A stretch of DNA of 64,000 nt, from NCBI GenBank assembly GCA_905221605.1, contig CAJNDS010000469.1, positions 410,685 through 474,684 of the forward strand, given 5' to 3'. Positions 8,764-18,304 of this stretch are shown piece after piece (the stretch's first letter is position 1; each line of letters opens with the position of its first letter). The DNA is from Symbiodinium natans. Taxonomy: Eukaryota > Sar > Dinophyceae > Suessiales > Symbiodiniaceae. The notes beneath the pieces are model-generated. The model did no database searches, had not been told where the DNA came from, and was given only the letters and a program-made list of their open reading frames with translations. The position numbers were made by a program, and so were the translations under genes.

Positions 8764-8967
8764 GTTAGGGTTTAGGGCTTAGGGGTTTAGGGGTTTTGGG
8801 TCTATTATAGGGGTTTCTACCCCTAACCCTCAACAACCCAGTGGTTGGGGGTCAGGATGCTTTGGGGTGCACCGCCATCCTTCAGTTTCCCTCGGCCCAG
8901 AAACCTAAGGGTTTAGGGTTTAGGGTTCAGGCTTTAGGGTTTAGGGTTTTAGGGTTTAGGGTTTAGT
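8764..8967 (+). repeat. Two telomeric arrays
   Basis: 8764-8798 (TTTAGGGG variants) and 8909-8967 (canonical with TTCAGGC). The spacer between them includes a short C-strand stretch at 8818-8838. Confidence 0.85.
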
Positions 8968-9322
8968 ACACGAACGAAGTAAGTGAACGATTTCACGGCC
9001 GTGACAGCGAGAACGAAGTAAAAACCTGACATTAGAGCTAGTGTGTGAATCTAATGTTAAATGAGATGGGACCTTTCTAGCGGCTATGAGCGAACTACCT
9101 GACAGGAGAATTCTCTTGAAAAACCAACCTAGCTTGCGGACATCATTTCTAAAGTCAAGAGTCAAGAGACGAACGCTAAACCCTAAACCCCTGCACCGCC
9201 GGCCTAACGCCGCACCACGACGCCACCACCTTTGCGCGTCTCCCCAAGGTCAAACGAAGCCTCGGGGCGGGGGAGGCTCTCTGACCTGACAGCCGGAGGA
9301 GTGACTTCATGGTTTCGGATTC
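8968..9322. other. Spacer with a perfect 12-bp palindrome
   Basis: TCACGGCCGTGA at about 8992-9003 lies among repeated GAACGAAGTA words. The same CTTCGTTC motif recurs in the spacer at 62317-62533. A two-unit CCCTAAA stretch sits at 9176-9190. No gene recognised. Confidence 0.6.
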
Positions 9323-9553
9323 AGGGTTTAGGGTTTAGGGTTTAGGGTTTAGGGTTTAGGGTTTAGGGTTTAGGGTTTAGGGTTTAGGGTTTAGGGTTTA
9401 GGGTTTAGGGTTTAGGGTTTAGGGTTTAGGGTTTAGGGTTTAGGGTTTAGGGTTAGGTTTAGGGTTTAGGGTTTAGGGTTTAGGGTTTAGGGTTTAGGGT
9501 TTAGGGTTTAGGGTTTAGGGTTTAGGGTTTAGGGTTTAGGGTTTAGGGTTTAG
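9323..9553 (+). repeat. Long canonical telomeric array (231 bp)
   Basis: About 33 units, almost perfect, with a single TTAGG slip near 9452. One of the purest arrays in the window. Confidence 0.97.
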
Positions 9554-9773
9554 GTTCGCAAGGCTTAGGACTTCAAGGTTGTTTACGAGTTTCAGGTTTA
9601 CATGCTTTTGAGGGGCTTTTGACTTCTGAGGTGCGGGCTTACCGAGGGTAAACCTCTTCATCAAGGACTTCGGGCTTTGGATGTGCAAGGCCTTCGCACT
9701 TGAACAAGTGTACGACCATAGGGGCTTCTGGAAAGCAGAGCTGAAAACTTCATCCCTAAGTATAGCCCCAAAA

Positions 9774-10019
9774 GCCCTAAACCCTAAACCCTAAACCCTA
9801 AACCCTAAACCCTAAACCCTAAACCGTGAAGTCCATAAGCTGAAGACCCCGTATCAGAGGGTACCAACTGAAACCCGAAACCCTAAACCCTTAAACCCCT
9901 TGGCCAATCTCCCCCCTACTCCAGCCTCAGGAGCCTAAACCCTAAACCCTAAACCCTAAACCCTAAACCCTAAACCCTAAACCCTAAACCCTAAACCCTA
10001 AACCCCTAAATCCTGAACC
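9774..10019 (-). repeat. Three C-strand telomeric arrays
   Basis: 9774-9824 (canonical), 9867-9900 (degenerate), 9934-10019 (canonical, ending CCCCTAAATCCTG). All on the same strand. Spacer 9554-9773 is unique. Confidence 0.93.
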
Positions 10020-10133
10020 TTACATGCCAGCCTCCACTAAAGCCACACAGATGACAACAACTTCGATGAGGATCCGCTCCCCAGGGCCAGATGGCGCCTG
10101 AGAGCCAGGACCTGTAGACGGTTTGGGTATGAT

Positions 10134-10249
10134 TTTAGGGTTTAGGGTTTGGGGTTTGGGGTTTAGGGTTTAGGCTTTAGGTTTTAAGGTTTGGGGTTTA
10201 GGGTTTAGGGTTTAGGGTTTGGGGTTTAGGGTTTAGGGTCTAGGGTTTT
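10134..10249 (+). repeat. Telomeric array
   Basis: TTTAGGG and TTTGGGG interleaved with TTTAGGC. Spacers 10020-10133 and 10250-10398 are unique. Confidence 0.93.
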
Positions 10250-10398
10250 TTGTAAGCCACCCATATTTGAAGCCAGCTCACCAAAAAAAACAGAGCTTTT
10301 GAATCCCTAAACCTCTGAGGCCAGGACGCCCTAAACCTCTCTGCAACCAGGACTGAAGCTCCCTACAAAGCTCCCTACTTAAGCTCCCCCAAAAAAAG

Positions 10399-10479
10399 GT
10401 TTAGGGTTTAGGGTTTGGGGTTTAGGGTTTAGGCTTTAGGCTTTAGGCTTCAGGGTTTAGGGTTGAGGGTTTAGGGTTG
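10399..10479 (+). repeat. Degenerate telomeric array
   Basis: TTTAGGG, three TTTAGGC, TTCAGGG and TTGAGGG units. Confidence 0.9.
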
Positions 10480-10571
10480 ACAAGCAAAGCCCCCCACTGT
10501 TGCACCTCCCCCCGGGGTTGGGAGGAAATAGAGAAAGAGCCTGATGCTCTCCCACCATCACCAGCTCAAGC

Positions 10572-10727
10572 TTAGGGTTTAGGGGTGTGTTTAGGGTTTA
10601 GGGTCTAGGGTTTAGGGTTTAGGGGTTTAGGGGTTTAGGGGTTTAGGGGTTTAGGGGTTTAGGGGTTTAGGGGTTTAGGGGTTTAGGGGTTTAGGGGTTT
10701 AGGGTTTGGGCTTTAGGGTTTAGGGGT
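10572..10727 (+). repeat. Telomeric array with TTTAGGGG octamer block
   Basis: About ten consecutive TTTAGGGG units (10617-10700) inside a canonical array. Confidence 0.95.
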
Positions 10728-10830
10728 ACAGCAACCGGGAACCCTTAGTCCCCCGAAAAGGAACCCCCTACTGCAAAAGCGGTTGCTCGGAGGTGGGACG
10801 CCCTAACCGAAACTAGACCCAAGACAAACC

Positions 10831-10987
10831 AAACCCTAAACCCTAAACCCTAAATCCTAAACCTTAACCCTAAACCCTAAGCCCTAAACCCTAAACCCTA
10901 ATAAATTTGGGTGCCCTTTTTGGGCTAAAGGAGAATTATAACGGAACCTGAACCCTAGCCCTAAGCCCTTAAACCTAAACCCTAAAG
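10831..10987 (-). repeat. Two C-strand arrays around an F11-like spacer
   Basis: 10831-10901 and about 10950-10987. The 48-bp spacer carries TTGGGTGCCCTTTTTGGG and GGAACC, words of family F11. Confidence 0.85.
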
Positions 10988-11014
10988 CAATGGGAATAGG
11001 GCTGGGCCCACGCT

Positions 11015-11120
11015 TGGGGTTTAGGGTTTAGGGTTTAGGGTTTAGGGTTTAGGGTTTAGGGTTTAGGGTTTAGGGTTTAGGGTTTAGGGTTTAGGGTTTA
11101 GGGTTTAGGGTTTAGGGTTT
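11015..11120 (+). repeat. Canonical telomeric array
   Basis: Fifteen perfect TTTAGGG units after one TTGGGG. Confidence 0.97.
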
Positions 11121-11270
11121 CTTGGGTCCTAGGACAACCTTTGAAAAGAAGAGTTCTTACGGGAGGGGGGTTCATGGGGGTAGGTGCCTATTGGGGAAGC
11201 TTGGGGAGCCTCAGGGGGTAGTAGGGAGGATCAATCAAGGAGCGTTGGGTTACATATCCCCTTGGATCCC

Positions 11271-11525
11271 CGAAACCCAAAACCCTAAACCTAAACCCTA
11301 AACCTAAACCCTAAACCCTAAACCCTAAACCCTAAACCCTAAACCCTGAACCCTGAACCCTGAACCCTGAACCCTAAACCTTAGGGAACCCTACAATCTT
11401 ATGTTAACCCTTGAGGAATCTATGTGCCGAACCTCCTCCTCCATGCTCTTTGCGAACCTTGGGGTTTAGGGTTTAGGGTTTGGGTTTTAGGGCTTAGGGT
11501 TTAGGGTTTATGGGTTGAGGGTCTC
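11271..11525. repeat. C-strand array then G-strand array
   Basis: 11271-11381: CCCTAAA with two six-base CCTAAA slips and four CCCTGAA units. 11460-11525: TTTAGGG with TTATGGG and TTGAGGG. Spacer 11382-11459 is unique. Confidence 0.92.
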
Positions 11526-11898
11526 GGGCGCACGGGGACGCGAGAACTGAAGAGTGGGGTGCTTTCGGTCTATGGGACTTGGATTTCGACTTTGCGTGCA
11601 TTCCCTGCTTGGGGTTTACGGAATTGAGGCTTTAGGGTTGAGGGGGCTGTGGGGCTACAACTATACATATATACATATATGTACAAGACTAACAAAAAGA
11701 AGACGGATAATAATCAGAAATGAGAATAATAGTCAATAAAAAGCCCTAAACCCTAAACTCGAAACCCATCCTGCAGAATAATAATAATAGAAAATGATGA
11801 TGATAATAAAAATAATAAAATAAAAAATAACAAGTAACAAATAATAAGAAATGATAATTGTAATAAATAATATTAATTATAACAATAATAAAAAAAAC
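11526..11898. repeat. Spacer with TA-rich and AAT-type low complexity
   Basis: TACATATA words at 11665-11690, then A/T-rich AATAAT and GATGAT trinucleotide sequence at 11776-11898. A short C-strand telomeric stretch lies at 11743-11766. The frames over it are low-complexity artefacts. Confidence 0.8.
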
Positions 11899-12013
11899 TA
11901 ACGGCTCCATCTGTTCACCTTCAACCACAGGTTGCAAGCCCGTAGCCTTCATGCCGAGCCTAAACCCAAAAAGCTATTTAATAACCCTGAACCCGAACTG
12001 ATTCTTTGTTGAC

Positions 12014-12135
12014 GTTTAGGGTTTTAGGGTTTAGGGTTAGGGTTTGGGGTTGGTTCTTTAGGCTTAATTGACGGATTATTTACCTGAATTGTACGACCTT
12101 GCATTCGCACCCTAAACCCTAGACCCTCAAACCTA
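12014..12135. repeat. Short arrays of opposite strand
   Basis: TTTAGGG-type at 12014-12050 and CCCTAAA-type at 12109-12135. Confidence 0.8.
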
Positions 12136-12232
12136 GTTACACCCGAAACTCTATACGATACCCAGAGACTCAGAATACGGAGGAGGGTACAAAAAGTTAG
12201 CAAGGCTTGGGCGTAGGGGTTAGTGCTTATAC

Positions 12233-12341
12233 CTTGGCGACCAGATGAACACGAAAATTGAGATCATATACCCTCTACTACTATAATCCCTATTGGGGTA
12301 TATGAACCCTGAACCCGTTTAGGGTTCATTTGGTCCTCAAG
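12233..12341. mobile_element. F4 foldback element, complete
   Basis: Terminal inverted repeats CTTGGCGACCAGATGAAC (left) and GTTCATTTGGTCCTCAAG (right), with three mismatches. The interior TACTACTATAATCCCTA is shared, inverted, with 27404 and 28735. About 109 bp, no coding capacity. One telomere-like GTTTAGGG sits just inside the right end. Confidence 0.72.
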
Positions 12342-12452
12342 ATAGGGCTTAGGGCGCCGGATGCGGTTTTGTGAGGCACGCCGAACGCGAAACTGTTCCA
12401 TCACCTCCCAATTTTCCCTGACCCCTACACCCGTAACCAATCCCCCGGCAAC

Positions 12453-12535
12453 GCTAAACCCGAGACCCTAAACCCTAACCCCTAAACTTAAACCCTAAAC
12501 CCTAAACCCTAAACCCCAAACCCGAAGCCCTAACC
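12453..12535 (-). repeat. Telomeric array
   Basis: CCCTAAA with CCCGAGA, CCCGAAG and CCCCAAA edges. The spacer 12342-12452 is unique. Confidence 0.92.
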
Positions 12536-12616
12536 CGATCGGCTTTTGAAGGACTCTAGGGCAGTGTGGAGCTTCGAGGGCTTTAGGCTTCAGGGCGTGT
12601 GCGATTTCGGGATGTC

Positions 12617-12770
12617 GGTTTAGGGTTTAGGGTTTAGGGTTTAGGGTTTAGGGTTTAGGGTTTAGGGTTTAGGGTTTAGGGTTTAGGGTTTAGGGTTTAG
12701 GGTTTAGGGTTTAGGCTGTAGGATGTAGGATCATAGGGTCATAGGGTCATAAGGTCATAGGGTTATAGGG
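12617..12770 (+). repeat. Telomeric array followed by TCATAGGG octamers
   Basis: Fourteen canonical units to 12716, then a degenerate run of TGTAGGA, TCATAGGG (three or four copies) and TTATAGGG to about 12770. Confidence 0.93.
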
Positions 12771-12866
12771 CCGAGGACTGGAAGGCATGTTGGGAGCGAC
12801 AAGCATCAGAGGCACCTCAGAGACTGAAAGTGGAAGGATTTAGGAACCCCGAACCCCAAAAGGCAC

Positions 12867-13046
12867 AAAACCCTAAACCCTAGAACCCCAAACCCTAGAT
12901 CCGAAACCCGAAGCCCGAAGCCCGAAGCCCGAAGCCCTAAACCCTAAACCCTAAACCCTAAACCCTAAACCCTAAACCCTAAACCCTAAACCCTAAACCC
13001 TAAACCCTAAACCCTAAACCCTAAACCCTAAACCCTAAACCTGAAC
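12867..13046 (-). repeat. Telomeric array with CCCGAAG block
   Basis: Degenerate edge, then four CCCGAAG units (about 12908-12935), then about 15 perfect CCCTAAA units. Confidence 0.95.
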
Positions 13047-13187
13047 CCCCCAAAGGTCACGCCGGGGAGCGCCGGATCCATGTTTGGATTCGTGGACGCA
13101 TGAATGATCATTCGCTTACCTTGCTGAATTTGGGGTGAGGTATAAATCAGGCGCGTCTGGCGCACTGCTGGGCTTATGGCGCATAGG

Positions 13188-13275
13188 AGGGTTTAGGGCC
13201 CCTAAACCCCAAGCCCTAAGCCCTAAGCCCTAAACCCTAAACCCTAAACCCTAAACCCTAAACCCTAAACCCTAA
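13188..13275. repeat. Perfect head-to-head telomere junction
   Basis: AGGGTTTAGGG (13188-13198) abuts CCCCTAAACCCC with no spacer, making a GGGCCCC centre, followed by CCCTAAG and CCCTAAA units to 13275. Confidence 0.93.
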
Positions 13276-13420
13276 TATACAGGATCCTTAAACAGGGATC
13301 CCGAAGTGGGTATCCAGCTTGTTACCACCCATATCCAGCCGATGACAAAAGCTGATGTTCCAATTTTTCCCTGCCATTGCTCCCTGAGATTTGCCAGGCA
13401 CCTTCACCCCCCCTCTGCCA

Positions 13421-13522
13421 GGGTTTGGGGTTTAGGGTTTAGGGTTTAGGGTTTAGGGTTTAGGGTTTAGGGTTTAGGGTTTAGGGTTTAGGGTTTAGGG
13501 TTTAGGGTTTAGGGTTTAGGGG
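13421..13522 (+). repeat. Canonical telomeric array
   Basis: Fourteen units with TTTGGGG first and TTTAGGGG last. Spacer 13276-13420 is unique. Confidence 0.96.
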
Positions 13523-13719
13523 TACAACCTTAGGGGTACGAGTCTTCATCCCTTGATAGCTGCAAATCACACTTCACAGTGGAAAGAAGAGTGACCCTGA
13601 CCGCAGGGTTTCGGGCTTAGGGTTGAGGGGTGCTTTGTTGTCATGTTGGGGCCCCGGCCTAAAACTACCAGCCCACCCACCCCATCCAACATGTAGAAAT
13701 GCCAGCGCGTGGCTCGAGG

Positions 13720-13990
13720 GACTAGGGTGTAGGGTTTCCGGGTTTAGGGTTTAATTAGGGTATAGGGTTTAGGGTTTAGGGTTTAGGGTTTAGGGTTTAG
13801 GGCTTCGGGTTTAGGGTTTAAGGTTTATGGTTTAGGGTTTAGGCATCACACCGGAAGCACTCACGAGGATTAGAGACTCCTCAGAGAGAGAAAAACCCCC
13901 AACCATGTAGGGTTTGGGGTTTGGGGTTTGGGGTTTTAGGGTTTAGGGTTTAGGGTTTCGGGTTTCGGGTTTGGGGTTTGGGGTTTAGGG
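13720..13990 (+). repeat. Two variant-rich telomeric arrays
   Basis: 13720-13842 includes TTTCCGGG, TTAATTAGGG and TTTATGG variants. 13908-13990 is TTTGGGG/TTTAGGG/TTTCGGG. The 65-bp spacer is unique. Confidence 0.92.
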
Positions 13991-14022
13991 GAAGCCCAAA
14001 CCCAACGCAACCCAATGAGCAC

Positions 14023-14024
<2 letters not shown>

Positions 14025-14054
<30 letters not shown>
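14025..14054 (-). repeat. Poly-C run of 30
   Basis: An uninterrupted run of 30 C, the longest homopolymer in the window. It lies 35 bp past the end of a G-strand array, so the G-run is on the opposite strand to that array. Confidence 0.9.
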
Positions 14055-14056
<2 letters not shown>

Positions 14057-14165
14057 CCCACAGCGTTCGCAGCACCGAGTCTGTAGACCGAGCCGCTGGT
14101 CATCTTTCCTCGGCGCCCATTGCACCATTGAAGGGGCTTGTGTAAACAGAGACTCGATCCCCTGA

Positions 14166-14336
14166 ACCTTATAAGCCCTAAGCCCTAAATCCTAAATCCC
14201 TGAAACCCCCAAAACTAACCAAGAAATTTCAAAAAGGTTACTATTTGGTGGCGCAAGCCTCAACCCTCAACCCTCAACCCTCAACCCTAAGCCCTAAACC
14301 CTAAACCCTAAACCCTAAACCCTAAACCCTAAACCT
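14166..14336 (-). repeat. Two C-strand telomeric arrays
   Basis: 14166-14205 degenerate; 14260-14336 begins with four CCCTCAA units and becomes CCCTAAA. Confidence 0.92.
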
Positions 14337-14448
14337 CCAACGAGAAGGGACAGAGCCGACTCTTGGGTCTCCTCCCCCACTACTTTCTGAGGCTCTCATC
14401 CGGAAAAAGGTGTCAGAAATTCATCCGAAATCGATGATAGCAGGTAGA

Positions 14449-14536
14449 TTTTAGGGTTTAGGGTTTAGGGTTTAGGGTTTAGGGTTTAGGGTTTAGGGTT
14501 TTTCAGGGGGAGGGGGAGGGAGGGAGGGGGGGGAGC
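14449..14536 (+). repeat. Telomeric array plus G-rich tract
   Basis: Seven canonical units, then GGGGGAGGGGGAGGGAGGG-type sequence (14505-14536) with G-quadruplex potential on the same strand. Spacer 14337-14448 is unique. Confidence 0.92.
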
Positions 14537-14699
14537 CTCCCAGCCTAAACCCCCCAAAAACCGCGAAACCCTGAACAGGCTTCTGGCCCACGCCGCTTGG
14601 GGCGAGTGGCACCGCAAGCCTGAATCTCATAGGGGAATTACAGACTCCCCTAACTACTGTTTGCCGAAGAGACAACGAAAAAAAAAAACAGAATCATCC

Positions 14700-14756
14700 C
14701 TAGCCTATATTGCCCTTATAAGGACTTCTGTGTTTTTTCTAGGGGTTCTTCAGCCC
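14700..14756 (+). mobile_element. F2 right-half fragment
   Basis: CCTATATTGCCCTTATAAG followed by GGGGTTCTTCAGCC aligns with the right half of the F2 at 24195-24280 (CCTATATTGCCCTTATGAG, GGGGTTCTTAAGCC). The left inverted repeat is missing. Confidence 0.6.
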
Positions 14757-14842
14757 CATACTTTGAGAACGGCAGAACCCCTAAACCCTAAACCTGAACC
14801 CTAAGAAGGTAAGGGACTACATTAAGGGACCCGCGCAACTTC

Positions 14843-14920
14843 TAGACCCGGAAGTAACCTAGGAATAAAAAGGGTACCCCTTTTTTGGTTTTAAGGGGAG
14901 TAAAAGGGAACCCCAACCCC
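14843..14920 (+). mobile_element. F11 dispersed element
   Basis: GGAAGTAACCTAGGA, AAAGGGTACCCCTTTTTT and AAAAGGGAACC in order, as in 26758-26826 (AGTAACCTAGGA, CGCCCTTTTTGG, AAGGGAACC) and 6545-6608. No clear terminal inverted repeats. Confidence 0.6.
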
Positions 14921-14992
14921 AAAAAAATGAGAAAAGGGCCTACTCCCGGTCCTAGACTTCCCTTAGACTGAAGCCCCGAGGCTCCCACTCCC

Positions 14993-15097
14993 CTACTCTA
15001 CTTGCTTAAGAGCCACAAGAGACTAGTATGAAAGAAATCCATATTTTCCTTAATAAGGAAGAATATTTTCATGTTTTCGGGGTTAAGCAATTAGTAG
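14993..15097. mobile_element. F2 foldback element
   Basis: Left end CTACTCTACTTGCTTAAG, right end GGTTAAGCAATTAGTAG, its approximate complement. About 105 bp with an AT-rich centre (TTTTCCTTAATAAGGAAGAA is itself palindromic). No coding capacity. Confidence 0.7.
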
Positions 15098-15323
15098 TCC
15101 CAGGTTGCTGCGGGCAAGGAACAAAAATGCAGATATTCGGGGTTCCAAAAGCTTGAGGGTTTAGGGTTTATCAGATTTAAGGGTTTTTAGTGTTTTGAGG
15201 TTTTGGGATATTCCCATATTCTAGTAGATGCCTTGTGTTGTTTGCCTGATTTTTGGGTGACTTGCACTCACCCAATATCCGCACCGGGTCGCCCATGGTC
15301 TTCTCCAGGTTGCGTAGCCTGGG

Positions 15324-15473
15324 TTAGGGGATTTAGGGTTTAGGGTTTAGGGTTTAGGGTTTAGGGTTTAGGGTTTAGGGTTTAGGGTTTAGGGTTTAGG
15401 GTTTAGGGTTTAGGGTTTAGGGCTTGGGATTTAGGGTTTAGGGTTTAGGGTTTCGGGCTTAGGGCTTAGGGGG
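15324..15473 (+). repeat. Telomeric array
   Basis: About 14 canonical units, then TTGGGAT, TTTCGGG and TTAGGGC variants at the distal edge. Spacer 15098-15323 contains two isolated units near 15160. Confidence 0.95.
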
Positions 15474-15567
15474 TTAGAAAGGGAGGACCTCAGGCGAAGG
15501 GCGGGTTCCGGGCTGTGATGGTTTCAGGCTTTCAGGGTGTCAGGGGTGCTTCAGGGCTGGGGGGTTG

Positions 15568-15702
15568 GTTAGGGTTTATGGTTTATGGTTTATGGTTTAG
15601 GGTTTAGGGTTTAGGGTTTAGGGTTTAGGGTTTAGGGTTTAGGGTTTAGGGTTTAGGGTTTAGGGTTTAGGGTTTAGGGTTTAGGGTTTAGGGTTTAGGG
15701 TT
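15568..15702 (+). repeat. Telomeric array with TTTATGG start
   Basis: Three TTTATGG units precede about 16 canonical ones. Confidence 0.95.
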
Positions 15703-15907
15703 CCGACATTCCTCTGCGGGGAAATTCAGAGTCCAGGGCCTTAATAGGTTTGGAAGCTTACAGAAAATGTGTTTTTTGGGTTCTGGCTCTGGGGGCGGAA
15801 ACCCTTAAGCCGACACTAAGCCGAAACTAAGCCGAAAGTAAGCCGAATTCAGCCCTTCAGACCCTGATGAAGGGCTTTTGGCGGTTTTGGTCTTGATCCG
15901 ATGAAAA

Positions 15908-15975
15908 ACCTAAGCCCTAAACCCTAAACCCGAAACCCCAACACCCGAAAACCCGAAAACCCTACACCCCAAACC
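15908..15975 (-). repeat. Degenerate telomeric array
   Basis: CCCTAAA, CCCGAAA and CCCGAAAA. Spacer 15703-15907 contains a short GCCGAAACTAA / GCCGAAAGTAA tandem near 15820-15845. Confidence 0.88.
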
Positions 15976-16022
15976 AATCGAGGTCCTGACGCCCCTGCAG
16001 CCCTCTGCTCTAGACCCTGAAC

Positions 16023-16190
16023 CCCTGCCTAGTTGTCCAGTAACCTGGGGGGGGAATTAAAGGTTAACCTTTGGGAGAATAAGGGGATTATACTACCCCA
16101 AAAAGGGCCCTGCCTAGTTGTCCAGTAATCTGGGGGAATTAAAGGTTAAGCTTTGGGATGATAAGGGGATTGTACTACCCAAAAAAGGTT
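16023..16190 (+). repeat. Tandem duplication of an 85-bp non-telomeric unit
   Basis: Copy 1 (16023-16107) and copy 2 (16108-16190) both read CCCTGCCTAGTTGTCCAGTAA, CTGGGGG, AATTAAAGGTTAA, TTTGGGA and ATAAGGGGATT. They differ by a few substitutions and short indels. The word CCAGTAACCTGG resembles the start of F11. Confidence 0.88.
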
Positions 16191-16279
16191 AAAAGTTATC
16201 GACTCTACTAGGCCGGCTACTGCAAGCATCCCGAGCTACATACACGAACGGCTTGAGGTCGGCCTTAGGGATCCCAGCG

Positions 16280-16392
16280 CCCTGACCCTAATTAAACCGT
16301 AAGCCCTAAAAACTAAAAGACCTTAACCCTAAACCCTAAACCCTAAATCCCAAACCCCTAAATCCCAAACCCTAATTAAACCCTGAGCCCTA
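16280..16392 (-). repeat. Degenerate telomeric array with CCCTAATTAAA variants
   Basis: CCCTAAA and CCCAAAC mixed, bounded on both sides by CCCTAATTAAACC. Confidence 0.88.
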
Positions 16393-16522
16393 TGCTTACT
16401 GGCTAAGGATTTGTTTTTGGCACGGCTCCGGGCAACCAGTTGCAAGCCGAAGCCCTGAATCTTCAACCCGCACACCCGCAAGCCAATAAACCCTCACGCT
16501 CCCAAGCCATCTCTGACAGCTA

Positions 16523-16611
16523 CAGGGTTTAGGGTTTAGGGTTTAGGGTCTAGGGTTTAGGGTTTAGGGTTTAGGGTTTGGGGTTTAGGGTTTGGGGTTT
16601 GGGTTTAGGGT
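16523..16611 (+). repeat. Telomeric array
   Basis: Canonical units with TCTAGGG and TTTGGGG. Spacer 16393-16522 is unique. Confidence 0.94.
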
Positions 16612-16721
16612 CAGCCCCGCAAAACCCCAAACCTCTGCAGCTAAGGCGCCCAGAGGGAGACAGAGTCGGCTCTGACTCCGGTAGGACGTACAACTGCTGC
16701 AAAATCAGCTGCAACAACCTT

Positions 16722-16764
16722 GTTAGGGTTTGGGGTTTGGGGTTTAGGGTTTAGGGTTTAGGGT

Positions 16765-16796
<32 letters not shown>

Positions 16797-16805
16797 GGTT
16801 TAGGC
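16722..16805 (+). repeat. Telomeric array with TTGAGGG block
   Basis: TTTGGGG, TTTAGGG, then five or six TTGAGGG units. Spacer 16806-16964 has one two-unit stretch near 16856. Confidence 0.93.
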
Positions 16806-17006
16806 TTCAGAGCTTGTTTCATGCTTTGTCGCTGTCTTTTGGGGGGACGGGTAGGTTTGGGTTTAGGGAATTGATGGCTTGAGCAGATAGAGTTTGGCGG
16901 GGGTTTTGGTGCTAGGATTAGCATTTCGGAGGAGGGATGTGGTGACAGTTTCCCCTAAAACCCAAAACCATCCAAAACATCAACCCTAAACATTCCCTAA
17001 ACCCTG

Positions 17007-17197
17007 TCTCGCTCTCTCTCTCTCTCTTATTTATGTCTCTCTAGCTCTCTCTCTTTCTCTCCCTCTCTCGCTCCCTCTCTCTCTCTCTCTTGTTCTTGCT
17101 TTCTTTCGTTTTGTTTTCCTTTCTTTCGCTCTTTCTCGCTCTTTCTCGCTCTCTCTTTCTCTCTCCCCCCTCCCTCTCCCTCCCTCCCGTGTGAGCG
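17007..17197. repeat. CT/CTTT polypyrimidine microsatellite
   Basis: (CT)n interspersed with TTTC on the plus strand, bounded by short CCCTAAA words. The minus-strand open frame of Arg/Glu/Lys is a translation of this repeat. Confidence 0.93.
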
Positions 17198-17387
17198 AAA
17201 AGTCGAAAAGGCGCGCCACGAGTCTGATTGCGCGGGCTCTGAAACCCTGAGCCCTACGCCCTCAGCCCTAAACCCTAAACCCTAGGTCTGACTGAAGCAC
17301 TGACGGTTCTTCAGAAACCTGTGAGATCTGCACTGGCCCTACATCGGATCCCACCTGCAAGACAAAGCTTGCCAAATCCAAAATCCG

Positions 17388-17522
17388 CCCTAAACCCTGA
17401 ACCCTGAATCCTAAACCCTAAACCCTAAACCCTAAACCCTAAACCCTAAACCCTAAACCCTAAACCCTAAACCCTAAACCCTAAACCCAAACCCCAAACC
17501 CCAAACCCTAAAAACTAAACCC
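17388..17522 (-). repeat. Telomeric array
   Basis: CCCTGAA edge, about 12 canonical units, then CCCAAAC/CCCCAAA edge. Confidence 0.95.
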
Positions 17523-17570
17523 GCTTCATCCTGCTCCGCAACAGCTTGAAGCCACCATCAACCTCTAAAC

Positions 17571-17605
17571 AGGATCGAACCCACAAGCGCTGCCCTACCT
17601 AAGCC
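17571..17605 (-). other. Possible tRNA-derived remnant (A-box and B-box words)
   Basis: On the minus strand GGCTTAGGTAGGGC (A-box-like) is followed about 10 bases later by GGTTCGATCCT (B-box-like). The gap is too short for an anticodon arm, so this is not a functional tRNA. A similar pair in the same order (GGCGTAGGGC, then GGGTTCTGTACC) occurs on the minus strand at 40327-40363. Confidence 0.25.
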
Positions 17606-17633
17606 GTACAACCTTCAGAAACCCGAGAAATAG

Positions 17634-17722
17634 GTTTAGGGTTTAGGGTTTCGGGTTTAGGGTTTAGGGCTTAAGGGTTAAGGGTTTGGGGTTTAGAGTG
17701 TACACCCTGCGTGGGGTGCACC
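17634..17722 (+). repeat. Telomeric array ending in a hairpin
   Basis: Variants TTTCGGG, TTAAGGG and TTTGGGG to about 17700, then TGTACACCC and GGGGTGCAC as an imperfect inverted pair, followed by CACCCCC repeats. Confidence 0.85.
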
Positions 17723-17744
17723 CCCCACCCCCCACCCCCCATTT

Positions 17745-17983
17745 CCCGAAACCCCGAACCGCATATCCTAAACCATGAACGGTTTCAACCCTAGAACAGC
17801 CCCCTCCCTAAACCATAAAACCCCAAAAACCCTAAAGGCCCTTAAACCAAAAACCGAAAAAGAAAAAGCACCAAAAACCCTGAAACACCGAAAACACCAG
17901 AAAAAAGACCCAACATAGCCTAACAAAAGCCCCAAACAACCTTAAAACCCCCAAGCCCTAAACCCTAAACCCTAAACCCCACC
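17745..17983 (-). repeat. Highly decayed C-strand telomeric sequence
   Basis: CCCTAAA, CCCGAAA and AACCCCAAAAA words in A/C-rich sequence with few G or T. Only the last three units are canonical. Confidence 0.75.
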
Positions 17984-18088
17984 TTAGAACAATCCCGCCC
18001 TGCCGACTTTGGTGGACCAAAGGGCGGAAACATCTCCGTGGTCATGTCTCTGACCTGTGCGCGATCCCAGACCTTCAGGAGACGCCCG

Positions 18089-18192
18089 GTTTAGGGTTTA
18101 GGGTTTAGGGTTTAGGGTTTGGGGTTTAGGGTTTAGGGTTTAGGGTTTAGGGTTTAGGGTTTAGGGTTTAGGGTTTAGGGTTTAGGGTTTGG
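18089..18192 (+). repeat. Canonical telomeric array
   Basis: Fourteen units with one TTTGGGG. Confidence 0.96.
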
Positions 18193-18304
18193 CTGAAGGC
18201 TAATTCCTGGTGGGTTCTGGAAGTCCTGGAGGCCAGGAAAGTGGGACCAAAGGACGAGATGGTCGGTTCTAAGTAGTCTTACGCATGACTTGGCTGCACT
18301 GAGG

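Noticed and set aside
17031-17219. Arg/Glu/Lys-rich minus-strand frame
   Set aside because: Antisense of a CT/CTTT microsatellite.
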